Positions 9,150-20,351 of a stretch of 64,000 bases of DNA are shown piece by piece (within the stretch, counting starts at the first letter, position 1; each line of letters starts with the position of its first letter). The position numbers and the translations under genes are program-made. The notes beneath the pieces were generated by a model. That model ran no database searches. It was not told the origin of the DNA and saw only the letters and a program-made list of their open reading frames with translations. The DNA is from Styela clava (taxonomy: Eukaryota; Chordata; Ascidiacea; Stolidobranchia; Styelidae), in contig NC_135262.1 in the NCBI RefSeq assembly GCF_964204865.1, forward strand, positions 10,602,001 to 10,666,000, read 5' to 3'.

Positions 9150-11033
9150 ATGTTATTAAACATTGTATTCTTGGTACTAATTAATGGAATACATTGTGTT
9201 ATCAGCAAAAACATTACAAGTCAAACTGTTCTGAAATTTGGGCCGTTAGCGCTTTCTGAATACTCTGACGTTGGTAGTCAAGAAGTAATATATGCACCTA
9301 TTCCTGCTTCGTACCTTCCTAATTTTTCATTTGAATGGACGGGCGGAATTGAGAACACTGGTTCTGGTTCACCTGAATCATGCCCCCATGTAAAAATCAT
9401 GGTTTTGGTGCGAAAGTGGGGTTTACCGGTCCCCAACCCCACGGGTGCTACATACCCAGATAACACATGGCTGAATTTGAACGAAACAGCTATTGGGGGG
9501 TTTCGTATAACCCAATCCCTTCCAAACCGACACGACGAATACATCATGATTTTCTCTGATGAAGGGAATACAACAGGAGAATTTTACATTTCTGTTTTTA
9601 TCGAAAAACCTGTTCAAAGCAGAATTGAAATACCGAATGAATGCGAATACATAGTTCAACTCATCATCAAAGCATATAGCGATCTTCCATTGGATATAGC
9701 CGTCATGACAAGTGAGAATTATTTTGATACACTGGATACAAATCAATATGAAAATAATATATTCTTAGATCGGTACAGAAACGGCCTACTGAGTACAGAT
9801 TACATTACGTCAAAAGAAGGGTACAATATAAGTACAAATAAATCGTTAAAATTCAGCTGGATCGTACAACCTTATTCTGATGTTGGTGGTACTTTAAGAA
9901 TAAAACTTAGTTTTAACTCATCTTTATTATCAAAAAACGATACAATTTTGTTACGTGGATGTGCGACATGGAACAGCGATACACCATTCACTTACGATAC
10001 ATGTGAAAACGGGCACAGTTTAATTGTAAATTCATCACAAGATGCTTATGATATATGGTACTGGCCGTTTCCAAAAGGTGGTCTGTGGGCTCTAGATGTT
10101 GGAATTGAATGCATCGAAGGAGATTGTGATAATACTGATATCAATATAAATCTCGATACAAATATCGTTCAGTGCATTGATTCATGTCATTCTGGTACAT
10201 CTCAAGGTGAATGCAAAATTTACCGCACTGATATCTTATTTTTCTCGGCTTGTGATTGTAGAGGAGGTTGGCAAGGCATTGCTTGCACTGATGGTACAAA
10301 TGCAGTACCTCGAAGCAAACAACTACTTGTTGTACTCCTGCTAACTCTAAGTAATATAATATTTTTTCCTTGTGGCGTACTGGCAATTATGAAAGGATTT
10401 TACTCAGAGTCGATAGTTTACTTTTTTGTTATGTTTTTTTCAACATTCTATCATGCTTGTGACAATGATTTTGCAGCTTCTGTATGTATCATGCCCTATA
10501 ATACTTTACAGTTTTCCGATTTTTTGGGATCTATTTCAGCGATGTGGGTAACTTTGATTGCGATGTGCCGCCTTCCTTTTATCCTTGAATCATGTTTTCA
10601 TATTGCGGGGTTGATGGCAATTAGCGTTGGTGTTACAGATAACAGATTCAGTGTTTTTACTACGTTAGTTCCAGTGCTGTGTGGACTGTTTATCCTTGCA
10701 ATTAGGTGGGGAAGGCAATGTAAGGCTTCACATACTTGCTATCCAGCAAAACGTGTCTGGTTGTTTTCATTCATACCAGGAGCATTATGTGCCATTTTAG
10801 GTTTTGTATTATTTGTATTTGTTGAGGATCCAGATAATTATTTTTATGTACACAGCATGTGGCATGTTTTAATGGGATCAGCAGTTTTATTTTTGATCCC
10901 AAAAGAAAAGAAATTTTCTTCCCAAGTTGACGTTGAATCGGAGGATGGCAGCATATCTGGTACTCATTATAATAATGTAAATGCCACAGATTCAACCACT
11001 TTTCATCTAGAATTATCTGATGATTCTTCATAG
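9150..11033 (+). CDS. TMEM8/PGAP6-like multi-pass membrane protein (CREST superfamily)
   Basis: This 627-residue protein matches the TMEM8 family; PGAP6/TMEM8A is known as a GPI-specific phospholipase A2 that releases GPI-anchored proteins such as CRIPTO. Residues 1-19 are a signal peptide. Residues 20-340 form the extracellular region with many N-glycosylation sequons. Residues 342-379 are an EGF-like cysteine cluster (CIDSC...CDCRGGWQGIAC). Seven hydrophobic helices lie at about 390-583. The CREST metal-site residues are present: Ser431 and His435 (STFYHACD), Asp457 (QFSDFLGS), and His568 and His572 (HSMWH). The Ser/Asp-rich tail at 590-627 is probably cytosolic. The ATG was chosen because a signal peptide follows at once and a splice acceptor lies 16 nt upstream. 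The coding region has no introns, whereas vertebrate TMEM8 genes have many. Enzyme activity is inferred from the family; which paralogue (TMEM8A/B/C) cannot be decided here. Confidence 0.93.
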   Translation: MLLNIVFLVLINGIHCVISKNITSQTVLKFGPLALSEYSDVGSQEVIYAPIPASYLPNFSFEWTGGIENTGSGSPESCPHVKIMVLVRKWGLPVPNPTGATYPDNTWLNLNETAIGGFRITQSLPNRHDEYIMIFSDEGNTTGEFYISVFIEKPVQSRIEIPNECEYIVQLIIKAYSDLPLDIAVMTSENYFDTLDTNQYENNIFLDRYRNGLLSTDYITSKEGYNISTNKSLKFSWIVQPYSDVGGTLRIKLSFNSSLLSKNDTILLRGCATWNSDTPFTYDTCENGHSLIVNSSQDAYDIWYWPFPKGGLWALDVGIECIEGDCDNTDININLDTNIVQCIDSCHSGTSQGECKIYRTDILFFSACDCRGGWQGIACTDGTNAVPRSKQLLVVLLLTLSNIIFFPCGVLAIMKGFYSESIVYFFVMFFSTFYHACDNDFAASVCIMPYNTLQFSDFLGSISAMWVTLIAMCRLPFILESCFHIAGLMAISVGVTDNRFSVFTTLVPVLCGLFILAIRWGRQCKASHTCYPAKRVWLFSFIPGALCAILGFVLFVFVEDPDNYFYVHSMWHVLMGSAVLFLIPKEKKFSSQVDVESEDGSISGTHYNNVNATDSTTFHLELSDDSS

Positions 11034-11174
11034 TGGGAAACATTGTTTTATATGCACATTAGGCAGATAGATTAAGTACAGACCTCAAGATTCTTAATTT
11101 TGTTATAAACATGTCACAAGCAGGGATATTCATACAGAATGTTCCAAAACTCTGCACTGAACTTCATTTTTATA

Positions 11175-11330
11175 ATACCAGCATGATGGTGTTGCAGCTG
11201 AAGTATTAGACTTATGTGTTGGCATTGTAGATTACACATCTTGTGTTCAAACCCTGTGTACCCCACTTCACCCAATGTGGTAAATTGGATAAGTCATTCA
11301 AAATAATAGTAGCTCGTTAAGTCGTTAGAT
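11175..11330 (+). repeat. tRNA-derived SINE candidate, family B
   Basis: The stretch holds an A-box-like TGGTGTTGCAG and a B-box-like TGTGTTCAAACCC about 55 nt apart, followed by CAATGTGGTAAATTGGATAAG. The middle part (TGGCATTGTAGATTACACAT) and the tail resemble the reverse complement of 27420-27545. It lies in the likely 3' untranslated region of the TMEM8-like gene. Confidence 0.5.
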
Positions 11331-12387
11331 ATTGAGGGCTTGCTTGTATAAGATAGTATAATTCTGCATATTTGACAAAATCATCTCTGTAAATGATCAT
11401 CAATTTATATTCTAATTTTTCACTATGGTATTTTAAATAGCCTAAACATTGGTCCTTATAAACTTTTACTGCTAGTATTTTTCTTCATCAAATTTTTTTT
11501 TAAATAACAGTTATAGAATGTAAAAAACATTTCAATGAGTGGTTTTAAATAAGCTTTGTATAGTGAACCTCAATAATATGTTTCACTTGATATAGTGATT
11601 AAATTCTCAGGGATAATTTTGTTACTGTTATATTAATAATAGACATTTGTTTGTCTCAGATTTAGAATTCCAGCTATTTTTCATTCTTATTTATTCTCAA
11701 TTTATCTGGTCTATCTTTTGTAATAGTTGAAATATTGAATTGGCAACAATACATTGGTTCAGCATTTATATAGGATAAAAAAACGTATCCCGCCTCAAGT
11801 TATTTACCTTCTTGAAAGTTTTCTTCAATTTGAGTTTTTTTTTCATATAATTATTTTTTTCATAATTTTTCACGTTTTCTGACTGAAACGGCATTTTTTT
11901 CATGTCTTTCTCTCTCTCTCTGCTGATGAGACCCAAATCTTGCATATTTTGCATAGAAATTTTTTTCAATTCTCCATTTGTTAGCAATGAATATTTTTCT
12001 AAAACCCATTTTCAGATTATCATGCTTCATTTACTATAAAAATTTATACATGGTACGCTACTCCTTTCAAAAACCCTGTTAAAAAAGATGTTTTTATGCC
12101 AATTATGCGGTATTTTAATCGGTATATGTGACCTTAGGTTAATTTTTTTTTTCATTGCTCCATTATTCAGTAATCAGTGCTTTCATTTTTATGGTACAAT
12201 TCCAGTCATATTGTAAATAAACGATTATGGGAAGCTACAGAAAGTTCCTGTCCTGTGCCCAGTATTATCTAACTTATATGGAAGCTTTATACCAATTTAT
12301 ATTAAAGTTTCATGAATGTTCTTTATTGCATATTTTTGTGTTTTGTAAATATTTTTCAGTTTGAAGCATTTTTAGATCAGATTGAAT

Positions 12388-12640
12388 TACTGCATATCCT
12401 CGCATATAAGCCGACCCCCTGAAAACGACCTTAAAACAACGAATTCTTAAAAATTCCCATAAAAGCTAAACCTACAAATCGTGAGAACTTAGCATGGTTC
12501 GAGTTGTAGCTGTTGGAATTAAGTTAGCACAATTTCACTCGTTTGAATGCAATCAGAGTTATGCACGTTTAAGTCGACCCCTTGCTTTGGCAACTCTTCC
12601 TTGAGTTTTACACTCTGCTAATATGCGATGATATACTGTA
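12388..12640 (-). mobile_element. TA-flanked MITE, family 2 copy 1
   Basis: The ends are inverted repeats: TACTGCATATCCTCGCATATAAG on the left and the matching ATATGCGATGATATACTGTA on the right, both at TA dinucleotides as in Tc1/mariner-type elements. The reverse complement of the interior (GTTGCCAAA, GCATAACTCT, TTCCAACAGCTACAACT, ACGATTTGTAGG) matches 23982-24210. Confidence 0.8.
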
Positions 12641-13077
12641 AGAGATGTGCTGTATTTTTTATGATTCAATAGTGTGCCGTGTTCATAAAATCTAGCTTAG
12701 TTTGATTTAGAAAGTTATTCTATGTGTTAGTTGTTTTAAGTCTATATTAAGTTTGGTATTATAAAAACTCTGATGATTAAAACTCTGACTGTTTCTCTGC
12801 CTTTGTGTTAGGAGTAATAGGAATTATGCAAGGATGTTATTGAAAAATTCAAAACTGCTTTTTTGTATCGTTCAAACGGTATTGTCACAGTTTCACAAAT
12901 TTTATTTTGTAACTTTTGTGAAAAAGAAATTTACTTGAATTTCATATGAAATTGGTCTTATATAATGAAAATGTTCCATTTTCTTAAAGGTAAATATGAA
13001 TAATAAATATCTTCCATATATATACTCCAATTTCTAATGTATTATTAACAAAACATTAGCATTTTATTTCTGTATGG

Positions 13078-13282
13078 TACAGGTTGGCCTTTCAAAAAAG
13101 CAGAACTTGGGTCATTTGAAAATATTCTAGAGACAAAATAACTTCACATGTGCAAAGCGTCCTAGATTTCATTAAACATTTTGGATACATTCCATACACA
13201 AACAACAAGTGTTGATCGAATTTTTTCATTTTCATTGGAGTAATTAAGAAACATATGGCTTCTGTTTTTTGGGTTTGCTGTA
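13078..13282. mobile_element. mariner-type MITE, family 3 (uninterrupted copy)
   Basis: The element runs from TACAGGTTGGCCTTTCAAAAA to TTTTTTGGGTTTGCTGTA with TA at both ends. Interior motifs GTGCAAAGCGTCCTAGATT and ATGGCTTCTGTTTTTTGGG recur in copies at 25062, 28429, 30603 and 44149. Because this copy is uninterrupted, it shows where the other copies were cut by hAT insertions. Confidence 0.8.
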
Positions 13283-13659
13283 CGTTATTTAATAGACACA
13301 TTCAAGATTTTTCCAGTTTTCTAATTTCTGTACAATATTCTAGTCTACTGGGCAACAAATATGTTCTGAATGTTTCAGTTCAGTTAAATAAAATTTTCCA
13401 GTTTGGTACTGTTTACTTTTCGATTTCTCATATCTGCCGTTATGTTATGTTTGATTTCGTTCTTATTGTGTTTACTCTATCTGTATTTGTACAACTTTAA
13501 TTGTAAAATTCAATTGTGGTTTCCTGGTTGTTCTGTTTATTTTGCACTGTTTAACTCTTCTAATTATTTCTTCTTTTTGTTAATCATGATATCACCTTTT
13601 TTCAGATTTTGCGATTTTAGAATTAGTCAATTTTTTTTGGTAAAAGAGTGAAATCTGAA

Positions 13660-16600
13660 ATGGCTTTCAGTTTTGGTAATACGGGTGCTTCGAAACCTGG
13701 ATTTTCATTTGGGTAAGTTGATGCCTGAAACTAAATCGCAAAAATTTTTTTTCCGCTCTGTAAGTTGGGTACAGAATGAATACGCTAAATATTCCATTGT
13801 TCTGACAATATCAAGTTGAAACAGGATGGAAATTTCATATTTCTCCCCGGGGAGAGGAAATTCGATAATATGGCTTCATAATAATATGGAAATACAAGCT
13901 CCCCCGTCTAGTAACCAGTTTATGTCGGTAATGGGAATAGTTGATATTTAAAAGAAATCTTAATTTCACATATATCAACATTTGCCATGGCGAGCTTCTT
14001 ACTTTGAATCAGATATAATTTATCTTATATTTTTAATCAGATCGTCAACGGCAACAACGAAAGCAACTGGTACAGTTCAGCCTTTTGGTTTTGGGAATGC
14101 TACAACTTCATCTGCTCCGAGTGCGAGCACCGGTTTCAGTTTTGGAAATACATCGTCACAACCTGCCAAAGCAACATCAAGCTCGCTCTTTGGTGCCTCC
14201 GCTAACACAACTACTTCAACTGGGCTGGGTGGGTCAGGATTCGGCGGAGGTATATTACCTATCATTTGCTTGTTCCATGAAAGTTAAAAAAAAACGTCTT
14301 CAGTAATTGAATAGTTTGTTGGTAAATACAATAAACTTGGAAAGTATTATTTTTCAATGTGCTTATCCAGTCATGATGACTGAAAGAATCATTTGAATAA
14401 TATTAAGTTCATTAATAAAATGATTTTAGCATGGTTAACATCATCTTCATTTTTTTGATGTGTGTGTTGATGGACCAAAACTATGATTTGATAACAACCT
14501 TTGTATGTACCACAGTTATCAATATTCTATTGCCCGAAATGATAAATTTGTGCAAAATGTTGATCCATTCGAAAAATAGTTTAAATTTTTTTGAGGATAC
14601 TAACAATTGAAATTCATCACGATTTTGGTTCAAGTTGTATCTATTTATATAAAGTTATAGTTGAATTGGAAAACTGAATTAAAGACAATGACATTCAATT
14701 TGGGACATTTTATACAAACTAGCCACAAAGCACAATCTGTTCGAAGTTTGAAAACAAGAATCCTAATTTACATTTCAGGATTTAAGCTTGGTGGATCTAC
14801 AGCAACAACAGCATCAGGTACTTAACATAGTAAAATTATAATTCCTATTTAAAGCATGTTGTTTATGTTGATTGCCATTCATTAGAACAAATTTATACAC
14901 TTTTTATACTGTATCTCTTGTATCATATTTTGACAAAATTTTGAAATATATGATAAATTTGCCATAAAAGAATTTTTTATCAGAATTGTTTGGATAAGGG
15001 ATCAATAGTTAAAATTTTTATCTGAGTTTCATTCTTTATTTGGTAATGATTATAACAGCAAGAGGGTGTTCATAGAGTTCAGTTTACAATTTCAATTCTG
15101 TTATGGAGTCGTTTTTCAATATATCTTAACCAGGTTGTTTATTTCAATCATTATTTATTTATTTGAGTTTTAACTTCAATACACTCGTTGGGGCCAACAA
15201 ACTATATATGGTATCGATAAATTCTCTTCGGAATTCGAAAATTAATTAAAACTTTATAAACACTTTATATATCTTGTTCTTTCGATCTTGCGTATTTCTT
15301 AAATTTAACGTTATCCTTTTATGGCATTATCACTATATATAGTTATTAATAAAATCAGGTTTCTTATTTGGCGGCAACACCGGATTATCTCTTGGGAATA
15401 CCGGTGGCAGTTTAACGGCCACATCAACCACAGGATCGGCTTTTGGCACAAGCGCAGCAACTACATCGGCACCTGCTTTCAGAGGACTCGGAGGTGTCTC
15501 GTCGACCGCCAGCACAAGTAATCAAAGCGACGGTAATGGCAACAAAAATAACGGCGTAGGACAAGCGTTGAAGGAACAGCAAGTCCCAGATGAATTGTGC
15601 AAGGATGTTAAAGATTTTGAGTTAGTATGACCGTTTAGAATAACCGTTTTTAATTAAAATGTGTTCAAACAGACTTGAAATTAATTAGCCTAATAAAGAA
15701 AGCTAAATAAAAGAGTATTTAAGTAATGCTGACAATTTTAATTACAATATAGTATACATGCGGATGTGGTTTAGGTCAACTTTCTAAGGCAAATGTTGCT
15801 TGGAAACAATCTTAAAATTGAGTATTTTTAAACTGGGCCTTGGGCCCCTATTCAGAAGGCTGTTCAAACAGTACTGTAGGTGCCACAAGCAAAAGCTTCC
15901 ACTGGCTGTCACTCATAATGAATTAGTTAATTTAAAGTAATTTGACTGTAATACATTTACCTATACTTCATCTTCTTATCTATTTGCTTTTTTATTAAAC
16001 GTGGCGCATCAATTATCAATTACCGGTACCTCTGCTTCAAATAATTGACGTAATATTCCCACTTGTTACTGGGATAATTTTCTCAAAATTGGTTTGGTTT
16101 TCATACGTTCATTATTTTTATCTTACTCATTCAGGAATTTTGTGAAGAAGCAAAAAGAAGGAAGTAACACCATCGGTAAATTTTCAATTCGATCACTTCG
16201 TAAAATACAAGAAGAAGTTTCGTCACTTTCTTATGCTCTCGGCAGTGTTTCATCAGCCTTACATAGGTAGGTTCACCATTCGTTTTTAAATATGCACCGT
16301 AGAACTGAGTAATAATAATTTATTTATATATATATAGATATTCAAATTCTGTTTGACATTTTTTAAATTTTGTACTTGAGTTAATTGATATTTCGTTCGC
16401 TGAGGTAGGAATGAAATAGCCTACGATTGATCATATAGCCTAGGCTCTATTGAAAAAAAGGTTGTATCTTGGGTCTGTCTGATGTAAAATAGGAAAAAAG
16501 TATTGTTGCCTTCAGTTCAGCGGTTTCCAACCGGGGACACCCCAAGGGGACCACACAACAGTTGGAGGGGGGGGGGCGACAATGCTACGCGCAAAAATCG

Positions 16601-19600
16601 ACAATTACTCGTTTTTGTAGTTTCATTGCTTGCTAAGGTTATTTCACAGGGTGTTTTCACTTCAATGAGCATAAATTGTTTGAACATAGTGGAATTTGGA
16701 TTCTACCTCTGGAATGATAAATGGGGGACATAAGCGGTGAAAGCCCTTGTAAGGGGGCCACAAGCCATTGAAGGTTGGGAACCGCTGCTTTAGTCCATTC
16801 ATAACCATGAATAACATGGTTGTTCTTAGTTTTACTTAGTCCTTCGCACCTCATTTAACTGGTATAATAGGTTAATTGTTCATCTCTAAGATTGTTGTCT
16901 GAAGTGAGGATTTAAACATTCTACCAAAATATTGTGAGTTAGTCACTGTGTATTGCTTTATTACTAGGAACAACGCTGCAGTTCAAAAGTTACGTTCTGA
17001 TTTTACTGAAGAATTACGATACATTGAAATAGCGAAACATACTCAAGATATTCCACCTTCATTACAACACGATAATATTGCTCCTATCAAGTGAGTAAAT
17101 GAAATATTTTGATATCAAAAATATGGAAAAATCACAATTTATACACAGAGTTAGGCAACCTATTAAGTGGGCGAATAGGGCCGCTTTAATAGAGGAATAT
17201 AACAACACAATCATATTTTTGATTTTCTTTCATTGCTGTATCAGTTCAATATATGGGAATATTTCCGAAATTTTGCAATATCAATATTTGGATTGTAGCT
17301 GTTTTCCTGGTGAACTGCTTTAAGTTCTTGCACCAACCGATAATTACTGTTACGTAATTCGCGCTATATTGATTTATAGTCTCAGTAGCACTCTCACTTC
17401 GCGCAGAGATTGATCACCTATATTTTCGAGTAAGTGTGCCTGACTTTCGAGCGAATTTCCCAGTGAAAAATTGTTGATTTTATTACAATTGTAAAAAGTT
17501 GTGAAATAATGAATCCGTTTTAGACAACAGCAGACAACATACAAAGTAACAACAAAGTTTATTGGCATTTTGCTTATAATTTATACATCCGAAAATATTC
17601 GTACCAAGATGACGCACAACCTGAACAACCCTAAACTGGTACACATACCATACTATTTATTTCAGGTTTTTTATGAACATGTTATCAGAATTTGAATCAA
17701 GTATACAAATATATAGAAAACAAATTGAAGAATTAGAAAATCATCTTAGCTTAACCGATCAGTCTATCAATTTAACACCACAAGGTATGTTTCACCTTCA
17801 TATTGGTTACTTTGCTGATGTATTATTTATATTATAAAAATCAGGACATCGTATAGTTTTGGTTGTTAATAAACTCGTATTACTTTTCATCAAAATACTT
17901 CAAGTTGTGATCAGATACTATCTTAAAGAGCTATTTCTTATTTATTTATTTTTCAAATTGAAGTATTTGCCCTTTTGTCGAGCCTGAGTATTACTCACTT
18001 TTCATGTAATGCATTTTTAAAATAATCTGATTGATTTTTGTGATCATGCCATGTCTCTTAAATTGCAGGATGGAAGTGTCAGATTCTTTATAGCCAGTTA
18101 ATCAATTTAATAAGCCTATTAAGGATCTCTCCAATCGTATAGCTGTGTCAATTTATCACATTTTGGTCATTTCAAACCTTCGTAGTTGTGTGTGTACAAA
18201 ATGTATTTGTTTTCACTGTATCACATTGCTTGTTCTGAAATGTGACGTCCCTGACGTGACTAGTAGTGTCGGCTTCCAAATATCAACTTGGTTTGCAATG
18301 CGCTCATGACACATGATGCGAATGTCGTATTCAATTCAATATACTTAGTTGACGTCTCGAAAGATTAGTTGCGGGTCATTGTTTTCTGTTGGTCAAGAAT
18401 GGAATGTCCTACATAGCTACTTCTGCATTTTGTACAAATAATTCTTACCTTTATTACGATGATAATATTTTATAGCACTTTCAATATGATTTTGGTTTCA
18501 ATTTATCTTTTTTATGTTTTTAGATATTTATGTGGCTTTATGCAAGATGCAGGAATCTTTTATCGCACTTGCGGCTAATCTACATTCTATACATGATCAA
18601 GTCAAGGTATGAATTGCTATTTATATTACTAATGCATTACAGTCGGAATTTGATTTAAAATTTTTTATTACTTACTTCCATCATTTGATCATTTAAACAA
18701 GAAAGCAATGCTAAAAAATCAGGGTATTTGGGTTATGATACAATGAATCTAGCTGGCATGAGTCTTTTTGTACATGAAGTTGACCTTTGGAGCGTTTTGT
18801 TATTACATTGTCATTGATCTTGTTAGGATTTCTTCTTCATGTTCATTTTGGTTGGTTGAAGATTGTTCGCTAGAAGGCTTTAACTTTTAGTTGCCCTATT
18901 GGATTCGTTATTTGTGTGTGATAATTAAAAATTGCGCATCTTGTGGTCAGCTGGAGACGTGAAGACTGCGCAGTGTCAGATCACATAACCATACGTCCAT
19001 ACTACTTCGTTGAATTGATCTAGCTAAAATGTGTCAAAACAAATTGCACAATGTTGCTATGTAGTTGCAAATGTGCCAGTAATAAATCCGTTAATATCAA
19101 TATTTTTAAGATTCTTAAAGAACAATATCTGGTTTATCGAAGAATTGTACATAATGATACTTTCGACATTTTTGCTGCAAATAAACAGAAGCTTACGCAA
19201 GGTAAATCTTGATGATGTTTCTTCATTTGTCTGACATGGTAATAAAATAGGCCAAATTATAAAAAATCGAACTCTCATGCACCTGCCCATTTATTTGGGT
19301 AAACCAGTGCTTTAGTTTAAGATACATTGCCATGTTATATACCTGAAATGATATACTTTTCCGATTTGGTGGTATCCTAATTAATAAGCTATGTGATCAG
19401 AGGCTTCGAAAGACGGGAAAATAAGGGATTATGAGTCTATCCTAGGTTCATTTAACATTTTAATATAGTGAAGTTCTCGCTGCAATTCTTAATGTACTAT
19501 ATTAATTCTGTACATCATGTTGTAAAATTTTGTATAAAGTGTCAAACAAAATTGAATGAAAACTCTATGAGAATACATTCAACAATGACATATTTGAGAG

Positions 19601-20351
19601 AAAAATATCTAGTTGATGCATTTTCTACACAGAAAAATCTCAAAAGACTTCCGGCTTATCTCCGTTCAACCAACTCAGTAATGTTGCTGCTTTAGCTATG
19701 GCATCAATGGTTAATCAGCAAAGTCAACAGCAACAGGGACCACCTCAACAAGGTCTTTTGTCCACACAACCAGCTGGTAGGTGATGATAGGGAATGGCAG
19801 TATCATTGCAAAAGGGCATGTGTAACACTTGTTTTAAATTATGTCATCCCTATTTCGTATCAGGTGGTACAGGACTATTTGGCGGAGCAAACAAACCTAT
19901 TGGCACTGCAAGTTTATTTGGTGGTGGATCTACAACCACTGGATCAAAGTTCGGAGGTTTTAGTGGGTTTGGTTCAACTACTAAACCCCTCAGTGCAGGT
20001 ACAAATTTCTCACAAGAATACCTTTGAAGGTTTCTCTGGATTGTTTTGCTAAATTGTAGGGTTGACGGTTTCTGTTATTTGGATAAATGGCATTTTTGCG
20101 CGAGGTGGTACTTTTAGTTTCCTCAGGATCCAATAATTGAAGCGGAAGGAACACTTGTATATTAATTCCGCTGATCATTTTGGCAACTGTTTTTAGGGTT
20201 TGGCACATCTGCTACACAATCCACTGGCTTGTTCGGCAACACTTCATCACTCAACACGAGTGCTGGACTCACTTTTGGTGGTTCTGCTGCCACTGGTAGT
20301 ACATTTGAATTGAAACGTCCTCCTCTGGGCAATAAACGTGGGAAGAAATGA
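13660..20351 (+). CDS. NUP58: Nucleoporin NUP58 (p58/p45), 12 coding exons
   Basis: NUP58 is an FG nucleoporin of the central-channel NUP62-NUP58-NUP54 complex. My exon model is 13660-13712, 14041-14249, 14779-14817, 15359-15620, 16135-16266, 16968-17090, 17666-17784, 18524-18606, 19111-19201, 19633-19776, 19864-19998 and 20197-20351. All junctions are GT/AG and in phase, giving 514 residues (human 599). Residues 1-160 are Ser/Thr-rich FG repeats (FSFG, LFG, FGFG). Residues of about 170-370 are the coiled-coil core, with family motifs QIEELENHL, ALAANLHSIH and ILKEQYLVYR. Residues from about 415 are a second FG region, and the end, RPPLGNKRGKK, matches the vertebrate C-terminus. The small exon 9 (19111-19201) is supported by both homology and phase. 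A possible spliced-leader or cis acceptor AG lies 13 nt before the ATG. Confidence 0.95.
13823..13945 (-). repeat. Diverged 3' half of SINE family A in NUP58 intron 1
   Basis: The string AGGATGGAAATTTCATATTT, then CCCCGGGGAGAGGAAA and later GTAATGGGAATAGTT, follows the order of the left half of the SINEs at 35432 and 45150. It is strongly diverged and lacks the Pol III box half. Confidence 0.6.
16518..16788. mobile_element. Short hAT element in NUP58 intron 5
   Basis: The 271 bp element starts CAGCGGTTTCCAACCGGGG and ends GAAGGTTGGGAACCGCTG, which are inverted repeats. Flanking 8-mers CTTCAGTT (16510-16517) and CTTTAGTC (16789-16796) agree at 6 of 8 positions, consistent with an old duplication. 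It has no coding content. Confidence 0.85.

Larger units (their letters stand above)
11034..13077. other. 3' region of the TMEM8-like gene and intergenic DNA
   Basis: An AATAAA at 12216-12221 is a candidate polyadenylation signal for the TMEM8-like gene. A tRNA-like SINE candidate lies at 11175-11330 and a MITE at 12388-12640 (both listed separately). A minus-strand frame at 11766-11987 is Lys-rich low complexity and is not called. Confidence 0.4.

Noticed and set aside
9278..9746. Minus-strand frames opposite the TMEM8-like gene
   Set aside because: They are antisense shadows of a well-supported coding region.
18700..18835. A frame reading GYLGYDTMN as a candidate NUP58 exon 9
   Set aside because: It resembles the YLGYR motif but its phase does not fit exon 8 or 10 and the rest does not match. 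The exon at 19111-19201 fits both homology and phase.
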